NCBI GenBank assembly: GCA_013396755.1
Contig: VWZF01002953.1
Coordinates: 186,001-250,000, forward strand
Length of the DNA: 64,000 nucleotides
Source of the DNA: Sclerurus mexicanus
Taxonomy: Eukaryota > Chordata > Aves > Passeriformes > Furnariidae
Direction: 5' to 3'
The notes under the pieces are model-generated. The model did no database searches and had not been told where the DNA came from. It saw only the letters and a list, made by a program, of their open reading frames with translations. Both the position numbers and the translations under genes were made by a program. Positions 14,131 to 25,640 of this stretch are shown here, piece after piece; position 1 is the stretch's first letter, and the number at the start of each line of letters is the position of its first letter.

Positions 14131-15050
14131 ATAAAAACAGGTAGAAGGTAAAATCTGAACTTTGGAAGGTACCTTGAACTAATGATTCACATGTAACTAA
14201 TTCAAACACTTGAAATACTGTGATGAATGGAGATCTCACAGGAATTGTCAGGTAAATTAAGGCAATTATTTCAGTTTTGTTGAGAATGCAGAGTAGATAG
14301 TGAGAGGTCAACACAAGACCAATAATATAAGAGATCTTGTGACATATCGTCAGGGAGACAGAAGCATTAAATTTAGATGGTGGACAAAAGAATTAGTTAC
14401 GTTAGAGTAATTGAGATCAATTGGAACATCATGTCCTTACTTGAGTCACAGTTTCCCTTGTAGTCTTTCAGAACAATTACTGTTTTATCACCATAGGGAT
14501 TAAGATAAGATCTTCAGAGCTGCCTGTCCTTAATTGAGCTGATAGACACTTGTACTGTAATTCTTCTTCATGGAAAAACACACGAGTTTTGTAATTCATC
14601 ACTGTAACTGGTCACAAAAGTAAATACTTGTTCAAAATCCAAGTATCCATTCAAAATCATATAAAATAAGAGCAAGCAGGCTACAGTTTAGTTAAGAATA
14701 TAAATACTTCAAAACTTGGTTTTATATCAAGATGCTTTCCCTGCACACAATCCCTATAAAGTATTCTCAGTCCTGCAAACCAAATAAAATATTTTCAGAC
14801 TCACTTCATTGCATTTTTTATTATCTGTGATCTTCCCCATGGAATTGGGCAGAGTGTAAATTCACAAAACTAAATTTTCAAGGAAAATTGAAGGTTTTGG
14901 TCCATCTTTTTTAAAAATAAATAGGAAGAAGTAGAGAGGAGATTTAAAACTGTTTGACAAATAAACCTTGTTGAATAGTAAGGAGTTTGTTACCCCTAAA
15001 TAATTTTTTTTATGTAACACAACTTTTTCTTTTTTTTTAATATCAACTTA

Positions 15051-15105
15051 TTTATTTGAGTTAAACCCCAATTTTATGGCTTTTATTTAATTCAATGGTT
15101 TTATT
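15051..15105 (-). terminator. Cluster of three AATAAA polyadenylation signals
   Basis: On the minus strand AATAAA occurs at 15100-15105, 15082-15087 and 15051-15056, about 120-180 bases after the stop codon of the candidate terminal exon. A GT-containing stretch (GTTGTGTT) follows at about 15013-15027, as expected downstream of a cleavage site. The region is AT-rich, so single AATAAA matches are common by chance. Three of them right behind a candidate last exon make this a reasonable 3' end. Its reality depends on the exon call. Confidence 0.35.
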
Positions 15106-15227
15106 TCAATGAGAAAATAAAAAGTTTTCTTTCCCCTATATCTCAGTATGCATGTACACCGATCGGAAACACATATAGTCTCATACATAGCCAAGTTTTC
15201 TACATTGTCTATCGTAAGAACTCGTTT

Positions 15228-15357
15228 TTAATGACTTATGCTTTGTCTGATATCATCTGAACCAAGACTGTAGTCCCCAGAATGTTTGAAACTTGCTTGT
15301 ATCTTCCACTGCTTTGTGGGCACCAGTGATGAGAAAAAAGCATCGGCAGAGGAAAAG
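15228..15357 (-). CDS. Candidate last coding exon of an unidentified minus-strand gene
   Basis: On the minus strand a long pyrimidine tract (TTTTCTTTTCTTTTATCTCAG-like, about 15358-15380) ends in an AG acceptor, followed by 130 bases that close with TAA at 15230-15228. The first base completes a codon begun in the previous exon (phase 2). This gives about 42 residues, starting FSSADAFFSSLVPTKQWKIQ and ending SDDIRQSISH. The preceding candidate exon (20357-20548) also ends in phase 2, and the joined codon is AGC, so the two read through. PolyA signals follow. Against it: the other two frames are also open for over 100 bases, so openness alone proves little. The tail is polar and serine-rich with no recognised domain. 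I do not recognise the protein. Confidence 0.42.
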
Positions 15358-15372
15358 CTGAGATAAAAGAAA

Positions 15373-18300
15373 AGAAAAAAGAGCTTCAGCAGATCCAGTC
15401 TGGGAGTGTTGAGGTAAATGAGGAAGACAGGGAGAAGTGAAGGGGAGTAGAAGAGTGGCTGATGGGAGAGAACTTCAAGAGAGCAAGAGAAAAACAACTG
15501 AGCAGAATAAGACATTTATGAAGATGGAGTTTTCTCTTTCTGCATGAAACAGAGTTCAAGAGCAAAAGCTGGAGGTGGTTCAAGAAAGCAGCAAGGGAAG
15601 AGCCCTTTCCCTACTTCCACAGCTGTTAATTCAGAGTAAAGGTTGAAACAAGGAGTATGGCACAGACAAGACGATGACAAGAGTCTTTGTCCCTGCCCTA
15701 CTCCTTTGAGTGACCTGCTGTACAAGTAAACACAACCTTCAGAAACTTGATGCTGCTTTGATAAGAGACAACTGAAAAAAACACAAACATATTTATCTGT
15801 CCTTGCCTGTCACCTCTCATTCACTGAAGTACACAGTACCTGTGCCTGGACTGAAAGAGACAGAACATCTCTTTAAAAGCACAAATTGGGGGAGAAAGAT
15901 TGGGGGAGTACACTTCATGCCAGAGAAGCAAATATGTGAAAAGTGAAGAAAAAAGAAAGCAACTTAGTTCAAAACAACAAGTACTTTACAAAATCAAGTA
16001 AAAGTAAGAAAATGTCAGGTTTAAACTTTCTGATATGACCTTAATTTGACTTTGCCATATAGAGTTGAAAATTACTTTTAAACTTAGTTTATTTTTCATA
16101 AACCAGTTAAGCTTGTGAGTGAAATTAGAGTTCAAGTCCTTCTTTGTTTCCATTTGTATAATTAATTGAATCCACATTAACAAGCCAGCAATGAACAACA
16201 TTTCAAAATTTGCTATTTTGGAGTAAGTAAAGCATGAATATGATTTTGTTGCCTCTAGACTAGTGAATGACAAACAGTTGCTTCCAATCAATGAGACTCA
16301 TTTGAATGTAGAGTAAATATTTATATCTGAATGATGAACATCTGAAAAACAGATTTATCATGAAAAGCATTATAGATTGTTAATTGCAGCACTATTCAAG
16401 TTGTCACAGAAGTAACACAAATTACACGAATGTAAATTACTACTTTCAAAATGAAAGGAGAGTCATTTTTGATGCCTATTCTAGATTAATTTACTATAAA
16501 CATATACAGTTTCTTTTAACAAAGTAACAGGGAAGAATAAATGTTCTGGATGTGATTAATTACCACAAAATTACCAGTGGACAAATTCCTGCCTCATGGG
16601 AAATAGGCATTTTTTCTTGCTGATGAGACGAATACAAACTGTTGGCATTAGCAAACAAAACTATTCCTTTACTAGAGGAATGGAGATGAATAGGCTGAAA
16701 ACGAAGAGTTGTTGCAGATGGTTCAGTGCCTCAGAACAGAAGTACTGAAGTCCTTTTATTTTCCAAATACTTTTGCCACTATAGATAAAGAACACAGATG
16801 AAAACTCTATTATTCATCTACCTAAAGTAAAATCAAGTCCACAAGTTCCTGACCCTTATATTGATCATGCTTTCTCCAACCATATATCAGGGACTTACCC
16901 TTCCTGCGTACCTTGTATCCCAGACTGCATCCATTGCAGAGAACCCATCACTGGTAAAACACTTCAGATTTTATATCTCACTTCTCTGTTGGCATCCTCT
17001 AAATCTTCTTCGAATCAAGTATTTTCCAGATCACAGTCATTTAGTTTTATTTACCCAAGTAGAAGCCTGATGAGGTCCTTTTTTTTCCCCTCAAAATATT
17101 TTTTGCCTTTTTGTAGAAAAACCCTAGTTTTGATTTATTTGTTAATATTGATATAGCTTTGGGGCATCTCAGGCCATGATCTCAATTTGGCCTATTAACT
17201 GTTTATATTCTCACTGGTTTGTTTTTTTTTTCAGCCTGGTAATGGTCACTTTCAATAGTCTTTACTCACTGAAGTTCTTATTTTATCTTGACCTTTACAG
17301 TGACCACTTAAGGTTAACGCACCTACGAATACTGATGGGGCTAATGCTCCTTGCTGACATCACACACATTATTTAACCTCCGTGATGTGCACCATCTTGA
17401 GATTCCTTTTCTTATAGTTGAAGGATGTCATAACACAAGTACTAAAAATGTGCAAAAAAACCAACGTAGGGTTTCTCCCTTTTCCCAGGATCTGCAAGAG
17501 ATTCTGATTACTGATTATGTTTAGAATTTTTCAAATTGAATGTGCTTTAAATACAGCAAATTACATCACTTTAAAACTATTTTGAAAATGGCAACCTTGA
17601 GAGTAGTGAAATGTTTGTCCTAAAACTATTAGATATCCTAGAGAATTTTGGCATTACTCAGTAGACATTTCAACTTTCTAATATTAAAAAAGAATAACAG
17701 TAACTTGCATTACCAGTTTTAAAGTACTATGTAATTTCCCTTTTTGGTTGGTTTTCCTGGCTTTGTCCCCTCCCCTCTGAAAATCCAACAAAACAGAACT
17801 TAGTCCAGTTCCCCTTCTTCAGGGTATTAGATCCTCTTAATGAAAATTATTATTGTTCCCAGGGTTTCAGCACCCATGTTCTAAAGTACCCTAGAGTGAA
17901 GTTCATTCTAAATAGTTATTCTACAAATATATTCCTACCAATAACATGCAGTTGTGAAGACAGAATTACGGAAGACTTGGCTGTACAGAAATTATTACTG
18001 TGGAATGCCTAATGCATGAAGTCTCACAGAAAAACAAACTATCCTATCTGGGTAATTCTTGATTTTTCTTGTCTGAGTGTCTCCTGTCAGTGTTTAAAGA
18101 GATTGATACTGGAGAGGCAAATAACACAAGCTTCCTAGTCATTCAAAGGAACAGCTGCTTTTAATATCATTGTGCTGCATTGGAATAACTTGCAACAGAT
18201 ACTGAAAGAGTTTTACAATGTGAAATTGAGAATCTGCTCTGGTCAAATGCTGGGTACACCTGGCAGCAGCAAGCTGTCCCATGGAATTGTAGCTTCTTCA

Positions 18301-18554
18301 GCTGGATGCAGGGCTGCTTTTGAAGGTTAGTTCTGAACTGCATGCCAGGTAATTTTAAACTCTAGAGCTTTCATCCCAAATCAAGTTTTGTCACTTAAAA
18401 AGTAACTTAAACCAGGATTAAAAAAAGACACAATTGAAAATGTGCGATTTCTGTCTTTTACGGGAAAAAGGAATTATACTGCACATGTGTCTTAGTTCAA
18501 GGGGAGAACTAAGATATCTATGTTGACCAAGAAAAAAAAAAATCCCTCTCCCTT
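15373..18554. other. Probable intron or unique DNA
   Basis: No repeat family or convincing exon is seen between the candidate last exon and the gap mark at 18555. A hydrophobic frame on the minus strand at about 15986-16291 (101 codons) has no matching splice sites and is left uncalled. Confidence 0.5.
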
Positions 18555-18555
18555 N
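18555..18555. other. Assembly gap mark (single N)
   Basis: A single N follows an A-run (about 18532-18543). To its right lies a clearly GC-richer patch of about 200 bases (18560-18780) that contrasts with the AT-rich left side. Single Ns in this window behave as contig-join marks (see 44874 and 45678), so the length of this gap is unknown and sequence may be missing. Confidence 0.85.
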
Positions 18556-19465
18556 GAATAAAACAGTCGAGTCAGGGATGAGAAGGCAAAAAGTCCCAGC
18601 TATCCAGTAAATTCCGGACACTGGTGTGTCTCTGCCTCACTCCCAGCGCCGATCCCTGCAGCAGCTGACCTCGCTGACCTGTGCAGGAAGAACGAGACGT
18701 GCCCCTCGCCACTCCCCCCCCTTCCAACCTGGGGAGAGAGCAGAACAAAAAAGCTCCTAGGCAAGTGATCAGTGCCACCACATGAATATGCAGTTTGCCC
18801 TTTGTTATCCAGCCTCCACAGACTAAGGCGTTGCCTCCAAGCCTCTAGGAAGGAATTCCAATGAGTATTGAAACTATGACAACATGGTATTTAATCTAAT
18901 CCCAAATTCCTTCAGTGAAAAATATGCAATTCTGAGTTCAAAAATGCTATTATGAATTCTGGAAAAAAATTAATGGTGCATGTTCAGTTGTTTTTGCCCT
19001 GTATTCAGGTAGGTTATAAAAAGTCTGTGTCCAGTGAAAGCCACAAATATGTTACACATCCACTTCTAACTTGAATATTTTCTGAGTTTAAATCAATGGA
19101 AACAGCATCTGAGAAAGAACAGAATCTCAAAGTCTCCAGAAACTTGTACAGAGCAGAAAATAACAGTTCAGGAAAAATATCTCTTATCTGTTTGAAAGAA
19201 ATGTTCTGGCTAAGGAAGACATTGGAAGAGTATTACTGTTTCTAATTAAAAGATTAATCTTTAAGTGAGGTCACCCACTGTCTCACGGGAAGAGAAGATG
19301 AAAACACATGAGAAACCATTAAAACAGTGGATTTGGTTCTGTTTGCTCAGATATCCTGAGCCTGGTCAGCTTTTCCTGATCTTATCATACATTAGAATAC
19401 ACAGTGCAAGAGTTATTTCCCAATATTGTTGCTCTTCATGTGAGTAAGTGAATAGAAATACTGTG

Positions 19466-19534
19466 TGAATGAATGAATGAATGAATGAATGAATGAATGA
19501 ATGAATGAATGAATGAATGAATGAATGAATGAAT
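19466..19534. repeat. (TGAA)n tetranucleotide microsatellite
   Basis: About 17 uninterrupted copies of TGAA. It yields a run of SFIH-type residues on the minus strand, which is not a protein. The same motif occurs in the same orientation at 54339-54432. Confidence 0.98.
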
Positions 19535-20356
19535 AAAAGTGCCTCATTTTTCCCATTGAATACCATTTTACACTGATATTCCACATAGTCAGGCGCTTTT
19601 AACAGGTGCTACAAGAGTGAGGGGTTGAAAAATGTCTTGAAATGGTCTCCTGGCTAGAAAATAAGCTGCTGGCTTATCTTGGGCACTTGAGACCACAAGC
19701 TCCAGCTAAAGTAATTTCTCTTGCATTTCTGTGGATATGAAATCATTTAAATCAGGCTGGTAACAAATGAGATAAAGAAGATAAAATCCTTTTCACTTTT
19801 AAGTCACACAAAGCACATAAGCATTGACTCAATAGTAGCCACCGATTTCCTTTTTATGTTCCTGATTGTAACTGAAAAGCATGGTAAAAAGAACAAAGCT
19901 GCTTATATTCTGTGAAAGCCAGAATTATTAGGACACTAGTCTTTGTTTAGTAGCTGCAGTGAAACAAAGCATGCAAAGGCAATGTGACAAATTGCCAGAG
20001 ATGCACTGTGTGTAGATCAGAATGGAGCTGAGAGTGTTCTACTCTGACTATATGAATAAGGGGGGTCATTAGAAGTGGACAGACATGATGGAGCAGCGTT
20101 GAGGAGACTTCTCAGCAGCTCCATCATACGCAGATTGGAGAGAGAGAGTTATTTCTGACCAGGCTGATTCCGGTACCCTGAACCTCTTGGTACACGTACA
20201 GTTCAAATTTTTCCAAGCGAAAACTAGTCTGCAAACCTTTGCTTTCCAGGCTGCAGACCCCTTCAGGAAGCAAGATGCTGTCCCTTCATTTGTCTCTCAC
20301 ATATGACAGTAAAACATCGGCAATCTCTGCACCACAACCCAAATAAGGCCTCATAC

Positions 20357-20548
20357 CTGGAAATCTTAGTTTTGTTCCTGTTGAAGCTACCTTCAGGCCT
20401 GCTTCCAAACTCATCTCCCTGTTCTGGATTTTGCACAATGTTCAGTACCAACTTATACTTGGGGTAAAGTTGGAATGGCCGCACTCCACCATCCAGTCTA
20501 AGGGATATCCTTTCAGATGCAGGACTGACTTCCAGTTGAAGAAAGATC
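20357..20548 (-). CDS. Candidate internal (penultimate) coding exon, unidentified gene
   Basis: On the minus strand a TCTACAG acceptor at 20549-20555 is followed by 192 bases open in one frame only, then a strong donor, CCAG|GTATGAG. Both ends are phase 2, so the exon is symmetric. The predicted residues include SPASERISLRLDGGVRPFQ and then YPKYKLVLNIVQNPEQGDEF, followed by a basic, asparagine-rich tail. The alternation of short hydrophobic strands with turns suggests a beta-rich fold. The codons look like coding sequence (many GAN and RNY codons, and locally higher GC than the flanks). The upstream candidate exon 38231-38300 joins it through an AGG codon, and the downstream exon 15228-15357 through AGC. 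I do not recognise the family. It could still be a chance frame, but it is the best exon candidate in the window. Confidence 0.48.
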
Positions 20549-22221
20549 CTGTAGAGTTCACAAGCTGGAGCTGAGCTGCAGCATGACTATGATACCCCCA
20601 TACAACATTTTGGAGAGTGTTTAATACTATCTGGTGTCTCATGTCCTGCAACTCCTGCTAGGCAGTGGCTTTCCTCTTTGGTCTTAGCAAGTCTGCTAAT
20701 GGCAAAATTGTGATTAAGGTCTCTGAGGTCATTCTTCAAATACTTGTCTTTTAAACAGTACAAACTAAAAACAGTCAAGAGTTTGAACCCTTCTCAGCTT
20801 TAGGTGCCGTGTACATATATTCATTACTGCACAAGAAGGCAGATGTCACACTAATCATTCAGCACTGCCACATCTTGCAGGAAATTATGAAAAGTCCTCC
20901 ATAATCTCATGTTCTGTCATGCAATTTTACATATTTGAGAAGAACAGACTGTTGGGGGAGAGGAATGAAGGAGGCACAGATAGAGCACAGCGGATTTTAT
21001 CAGGGATTTTATCATTTAACTTATGGCACAAAAGTTGCTGATAATGTTAATAATTATTCCTTTTATTTGTGTCACCTTTCCAGTAATTTCTTTTGTTTTT
21101 CTTTTAATTTCATACATATATATATATACACACATACCACACAAAATGTAAATGAGGGGAAAAAAAGGAGGAAAACATTAATCAAGAACTACATCTAAAA
21201 ATGAAATTAGGACCACATTATATTTATCTAAATATAGAAATACTGTAAGTTTGGCTGAAGTTCAGACAGTGTGAACTGTAAGTTATGGACCCTCAGTAAG
21301 GAACAAAAAGTATGTAAGTGATAATTTGCTTCCTTTCCCTTTAAAAGCAGAGGATGCAACTCACCACTATAACATACCTATACATTGATGTAAGAAAATA
21401 GCTCAAATCTTGTCTGGAAAATGAAAAATCAGAGTGAAAATTATATGCAGGATAGAAAGATTAACAGTTCTAAGGTCTCATATTGCAAATTTTTCTTTTG
21501 TACAAAGTCTAGTAAATCATAGTGGGAGTCTTCTAGTGAGAAAGAGCTGTCAGATCAAACCTACTGTCTTTCCAGAACTACGTATCAATTCCCTAAAAGG
21601 GCCACCTTGATTTTTTTCAGGCTGAAAAGATATGCTTGGGTTGTTTTTAACTTAATACAACCATTTAATTTATGCCAATAAGCAGTTGTCAACTTAAAAA
21701 AAATGCTGGCTGATGCTATGGCACCAGTACACTGCAGCTTGAGTTCAAGTTCTGTTTTCACTGCTATGCCTAAGAGTGCCAGAGGAAGGCAGAAGATGAA
21801 CATATTTTCTGTATCAAGTTGTAATAAAAACATACATGACTACTTCACAAACAGGCTCTGAATAATCAATAGATTGTATGGAGTTTCTTAAAGCTAAGAA
21901 TAGCATATGAATTACAGATTTCAACCTTGAAAAGAAGAAAATGTTGCAAAATGATCAAGACTAAGAGAGAAGAAATAATCGCAATGAGAAAACACAAAAC
22001 CACCAATATAACGCCTTTCACAATTGAAAATATAAAATATCAGCATGTAAAGGATGGAGGGAACATGAAGTTTTTTACCTGAATTTTTTTAAACTGAATC
22101 AGCTGTGGTGTAATAAGGTCAATATAGTGGAGTGCCGAGAATCTCCCTTGCATTTCCATATCCATACACACAAAATCCTTAGAATACAACAATTTAGTCC
22201 TTCAATGCTGGTAGCTGTGCT

Positions 22222-22369
22222 CACACTCCAGTGAGGAGTAATGCTGGATGAGCAGTGAGGCTGACTGAAAACTGGATGAAAAGCCAAGCCCAGAGGGTGG
22301 TGACCTGTTAGAGACCAGCAAGTGGTGTACCCTAGGGGTCAATACTGGGTCCAAACCTGTCCAAAATAG
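22222..22369 (+). mobile_element. CR1 LINE, left part, interrupted by a nested CR1
   Basis: CR1 reverse transcriptase region in plus orientation, matching by eye the TGAGGTGGATTGAGAACTGG to GTCAATACTGGTCCCAG part of the 4.3-kb copy. It breaks at about 22369 and resumes at about 22611, the gap being filled by an oppositely oriented CR1. It is heavily diverged, with stops and shifts, and has no function as a gene. The left edge is approximate. Confidence 0.85.
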
Positions 22370-22610
22370 AATCATAGAAACATTTAGATTGGACAGGATC
22401 CTTGAAGACATTGAGTCCAAGTTAACCCTGCACTGCCAAGTCCACCACTAACCCACACCCCTAAGTGCCACATCTACGTAGCTTTTAAATACCTACAGGG
22501 AAGGTCACTGCAACAGTTCCCTGGGCACTCTGTTTCCACCCATGACAACCCTTTCAGTGAATAAATTTTTCCTACTATCCAATCTAAACTTAAGGCCATT
22601 TCTTATAGTC
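22370..22610 (-). mobile_element. CR1 LINE 3'-end fragment inserted into another CR1
   Basis: The segment begins AATCATAGAA on the plus strand, the reverse complement of the CR1 3' octamer tail. It continues through the reverse complement of the conserved CR1 3' end: GACAACCCTTTCAGTGAATA and TTTTTCCTACTATCCAATCT at about 22541-22584 correspond to the terminal coding region and 3' UTR. It is therefore a 5'-truncated minus-strand CR1 of about 240 bases. It sits inside the older plus-strand CR1 and seems to have replaced about 20 bases of it. I see no clear target duplication, as is usual for CR1. Confidence 0.82.
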
Positions 22611-23155
22611 TGGGTGATGGGGCAGAGTGTACCCTCAATGAGTGTGCAGAGGGCACAAACCTGAGAGAGTTGGCTGACGTGCCAGAAGGTCCATCAGAAC
22701 CTCAATAACCTGGACAAATGTCATGACAGGAACATCACGAAGGTCAACAAAGAGAAGTGCAAAATCCTGCACCTGGACAAGGGTAACACAAGGCACTGGT
22801 ACATGCTGGGGGCTGAGCAACTGGAAAGTAGCTTTGTAGAAAAGGTTTTGGTCCTGCTGGACACCACGTTGAACATGAGCCATTAATGTGTGCTGGCAGC
22901 AAAGCAGAGTAACAGTGTCCTGGGCTGTATCAGAAGAACTGCTTCCAGCAGGGGTAAAAATGCCAACAAAAATGAGAGGATTCTTCTCCTCTTCTCAGCA
23001 CTGGTGAGGTCAGTGGACTGCTGTGGTCAGGTCTCGTCTACCCAGTACAAGGAAGATATGGGGCTACTAGAGATAACCCAATAAAGGGCCACAAAGCTGA
23101 TCAAGGGACTGGAGCCTCTCTCCTGAAGAAAGGCTGACAGAGCAGGAACTGTTTA
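22611..23155 (+). mobile_element. CR1 LINE, right part, 3'-truncated
   Basis: This continues the interrupted CR1, starting at the GATGGGGCAGAGTG block and running through segments equivalent to AEKDLGVL, ILGCIRRTASSRG (about 22917-22957) and LLFSALVRSVDCCGQ (about 22987-23029). It stops at about 23155, in the middle of the SLEKRRL-like part, without the CR1 3' tail, so it has lost both ends. Many frame breaks are present. The short frames at 22635-22883 (minus) and 22890-23084 (plus) belong to this repeat. Confidence 0.87.
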
Positions 23156-24889
23156 GCTATTTTAAGATTACGGAAAACTACATTTTGCAATGACAAATTA
23201 CCAGTGCTTAATTTTAGCACCAAATAGAACTCTTGTTTCTCTCTTGGCAGTTTGTAGGACATCCTATGCACCTAAACACAATGGACAAATCTCACAGGAC
23301 TGTATTTGTGCCTAAGAGCTAGCAGCATCCTGCTAAAACCCTACTTATTGTGATTTTTTGTTTTGTTTCTTTTTCTTGGCTGACAAATGGTACAAAAAAG
23401 GGATAATATTTTTTAATATCACTAATAATTTTGAAACATGAGAACTACATGATCTAAAAGACCCTGGAGACAGATCCCTTGCTCATATAATGTGTTAAGG
23501 TAATCAACTTGCAGTTATAAAGGGTTAGATCAGCTGGTACTTCTACCAAGGACCTTACAGGACATGTCCATTAGCCTTTAAATGGCTGTACAGGTGAGTA
23601 GAGCCTCATGGCACTGAACCACTTAAATTCTATGAAACAAAACTCAAAAAAACCTCCTTAGGCTACTATATTACCCCCAAGGCTCATGGTCTGTCACAAA
23701 TCCACTTGGTTCTGTTGTCCTGGGAAGCTGTTCTCAGGAATTACTGTATGATCTGTGGGGATTTTAAAGTTATATCTCATTCACCTTAATTTCCCCCCCT
23801 TCCCCCCTTTGTCATGTTCATGATTAATGTATTTCTCTTCTCTTTGAAGATGCTTCATTATTTTCTGGTTAGTCATTCCTATTGGGGTGACTAAAACCAA
23901 TGACTAAGAGAAGAGATTAGACTAAAAATAAGAAAATACAACAGTAATTACTAGGAGAGTAATTAATACTTACAGATTTTTCACTGTTCCTTTTTACACA
24001 CTTTACAATTTCTCAGCTTCAGCAAACCTAAATGTACTCAGGCCAGTCCTAGGATATTTACTTCCAAAAAAAAAGGAGATGCACAAGAGTGGAAATATTT
24101 GTTGCAAAAACTGCCAATTTTCTTTTAAAGAAAAATGGAACTACAGTAATCAGAAGATGCAGAAAAATATAATTTTGCAGTTAGCACTCTACTTTGGGTT
24201 TTGCTTTATTTAAAGTACCATAATGTTCAACATAATGTTCAACATAATGTATCACGCTTTCCATGAAATAAATTGATTTCTGCATTTATATTAAAAAGGT
24301 CTAGTTGGATTTAATATGCATTATTAGAAACTATTTTTGAGTCTTTTCAAGGCCTACAGATATATCCAACAGATTTGATGCCTTTCCTAATAAGAAGGTT
24401 TACAACCATAGTGGAAAGGATTGCAAGAATATTGCAACTTAGGCTGCTATCCTTGGACTAGTGCAATGGAGTCATGAAGGAGTCATGGTTTAGGCTGCCT
24501 GAAGAATCAACATCAAGGGTACTGGCAAACATAGGTTTGATATAAATCTGCAAAAGCTCAAATTAATGACAAGGTGCACTCTACTTTCTACTGTACAGAT
24601 AAAGCTTAAAAAGGAATATCGAATCAGAGTCAGTGTAAAATGACTTGCATGGAGAGCAAGGATACAAAATAATGAGAGTTCAAAGAGTGACTATCCCCTT
24701 GAGTGTTGGGGTTCAGAGTGGGCCCCCTTGTGAAACTTGCCTCAGACATATCAATAGATTATGTCTAAAGGATCTAGCAGCACTTAATCATCAAGTAATT
24801 TAACATGATAGGATTTACTAGAAACACAGCAATAACTCTAGATCTGAGCTGGCACATATGTATATACACTTGCTATAAGGTATACAAAA
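23156..24889. other. Unique DNA, nothing recognised
   Basis: AT-rich sequence with no recognised gene or repeat. A very short tandem (CATAATGTTCAA, 2.6 copies) lies at about 24220-24251. Confidence 0.55.
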
Positions 24890-25640
24890 CAATTCACACA
24901 GACACGACGTATGTACAAAGATAAAAACCTGTTAAATTCCCCTCAAGTTCAGTAAAATACTCACATTGGATGCCTTTGCATTTCTCAGTGGATGGAGGGT
25001 TGAGCCTCAAGGAGTGGGGGCATAGCCCAAACCCCACCATCAGCTTTTGGTGAACTTGAGGGCTGGTGAGCTCTGAGATGGGTCCCACCCAGAGGGTACT
25101 GCAGCCCGCTGTGGTCCAGGAGAGTTTAGGGCTTCACTTAGGACCTCTGCTTACATGGCTGCAAGATGTTTGGCTTTAGTTATCAATCTTCAGGTTGATT
25201 CAGGCAAGTAATGTCCCAAGGTTATCAGGGATGACCAACTATCCCGTGTCCCTCACCTTGGTTAGAGAGGGAGCTCCTGGTATGGACAGTGCTGTCCCTG
25301 CCTTAGCCAGGCATGAGTTGCTGAAAAGGTCAAGGGAAGCAGCATCACCAAACTCACAAATCAAGATCAAGGCCTTATGATGATCCCTGGATTCCTGGGA
25401 TTCTACTGGCCAAGGAGAAAGGTGGAGGAGGGGAAGAGGGGAGGGCAATGCACCACCACAAGTGGTTGGTGTATATTCTTGTAGCCCAGTGTAAGATTGC
25501 TTTTCTACTTAACATTAAGTCAATCAAGATTGGCTCCAAGATAAGTGACAAGATTACACAAAGATTTTGTGTAGTCAGAATTAAGCCTGTAACAGCAGAC
25601 AGTTCATGAATACATCCTGACTGAAGGGAAAAAACCAAAG
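24890..25640 (-). mobile_element. GC-richer patch, possibly an old endogenous-retrovirus remnant
   Basis: This stretch contrasts with its AT-rich flanks and has the texture of diverged avian ERV sequence in minus orientation, with mixed GC-rich blocks such as GGTGGGACCC-type words. I cannot find paired TG/CA ends, a target duplication or a readable retroviral protein motif. One splice-like segment exists on the minus strand: acceptor CCTTTTCAG before about 25318 and donor ACCAAG|GTGAGG at about 25250. It could mark an exon of about 70 bases instead. The origin is unproven. Confidence 0.25.

Noticed and set aside
19366..19584. Minus-strand frame with repeated SFIH residues
   Set aside because: It is produced by the TGAA microsatellite.
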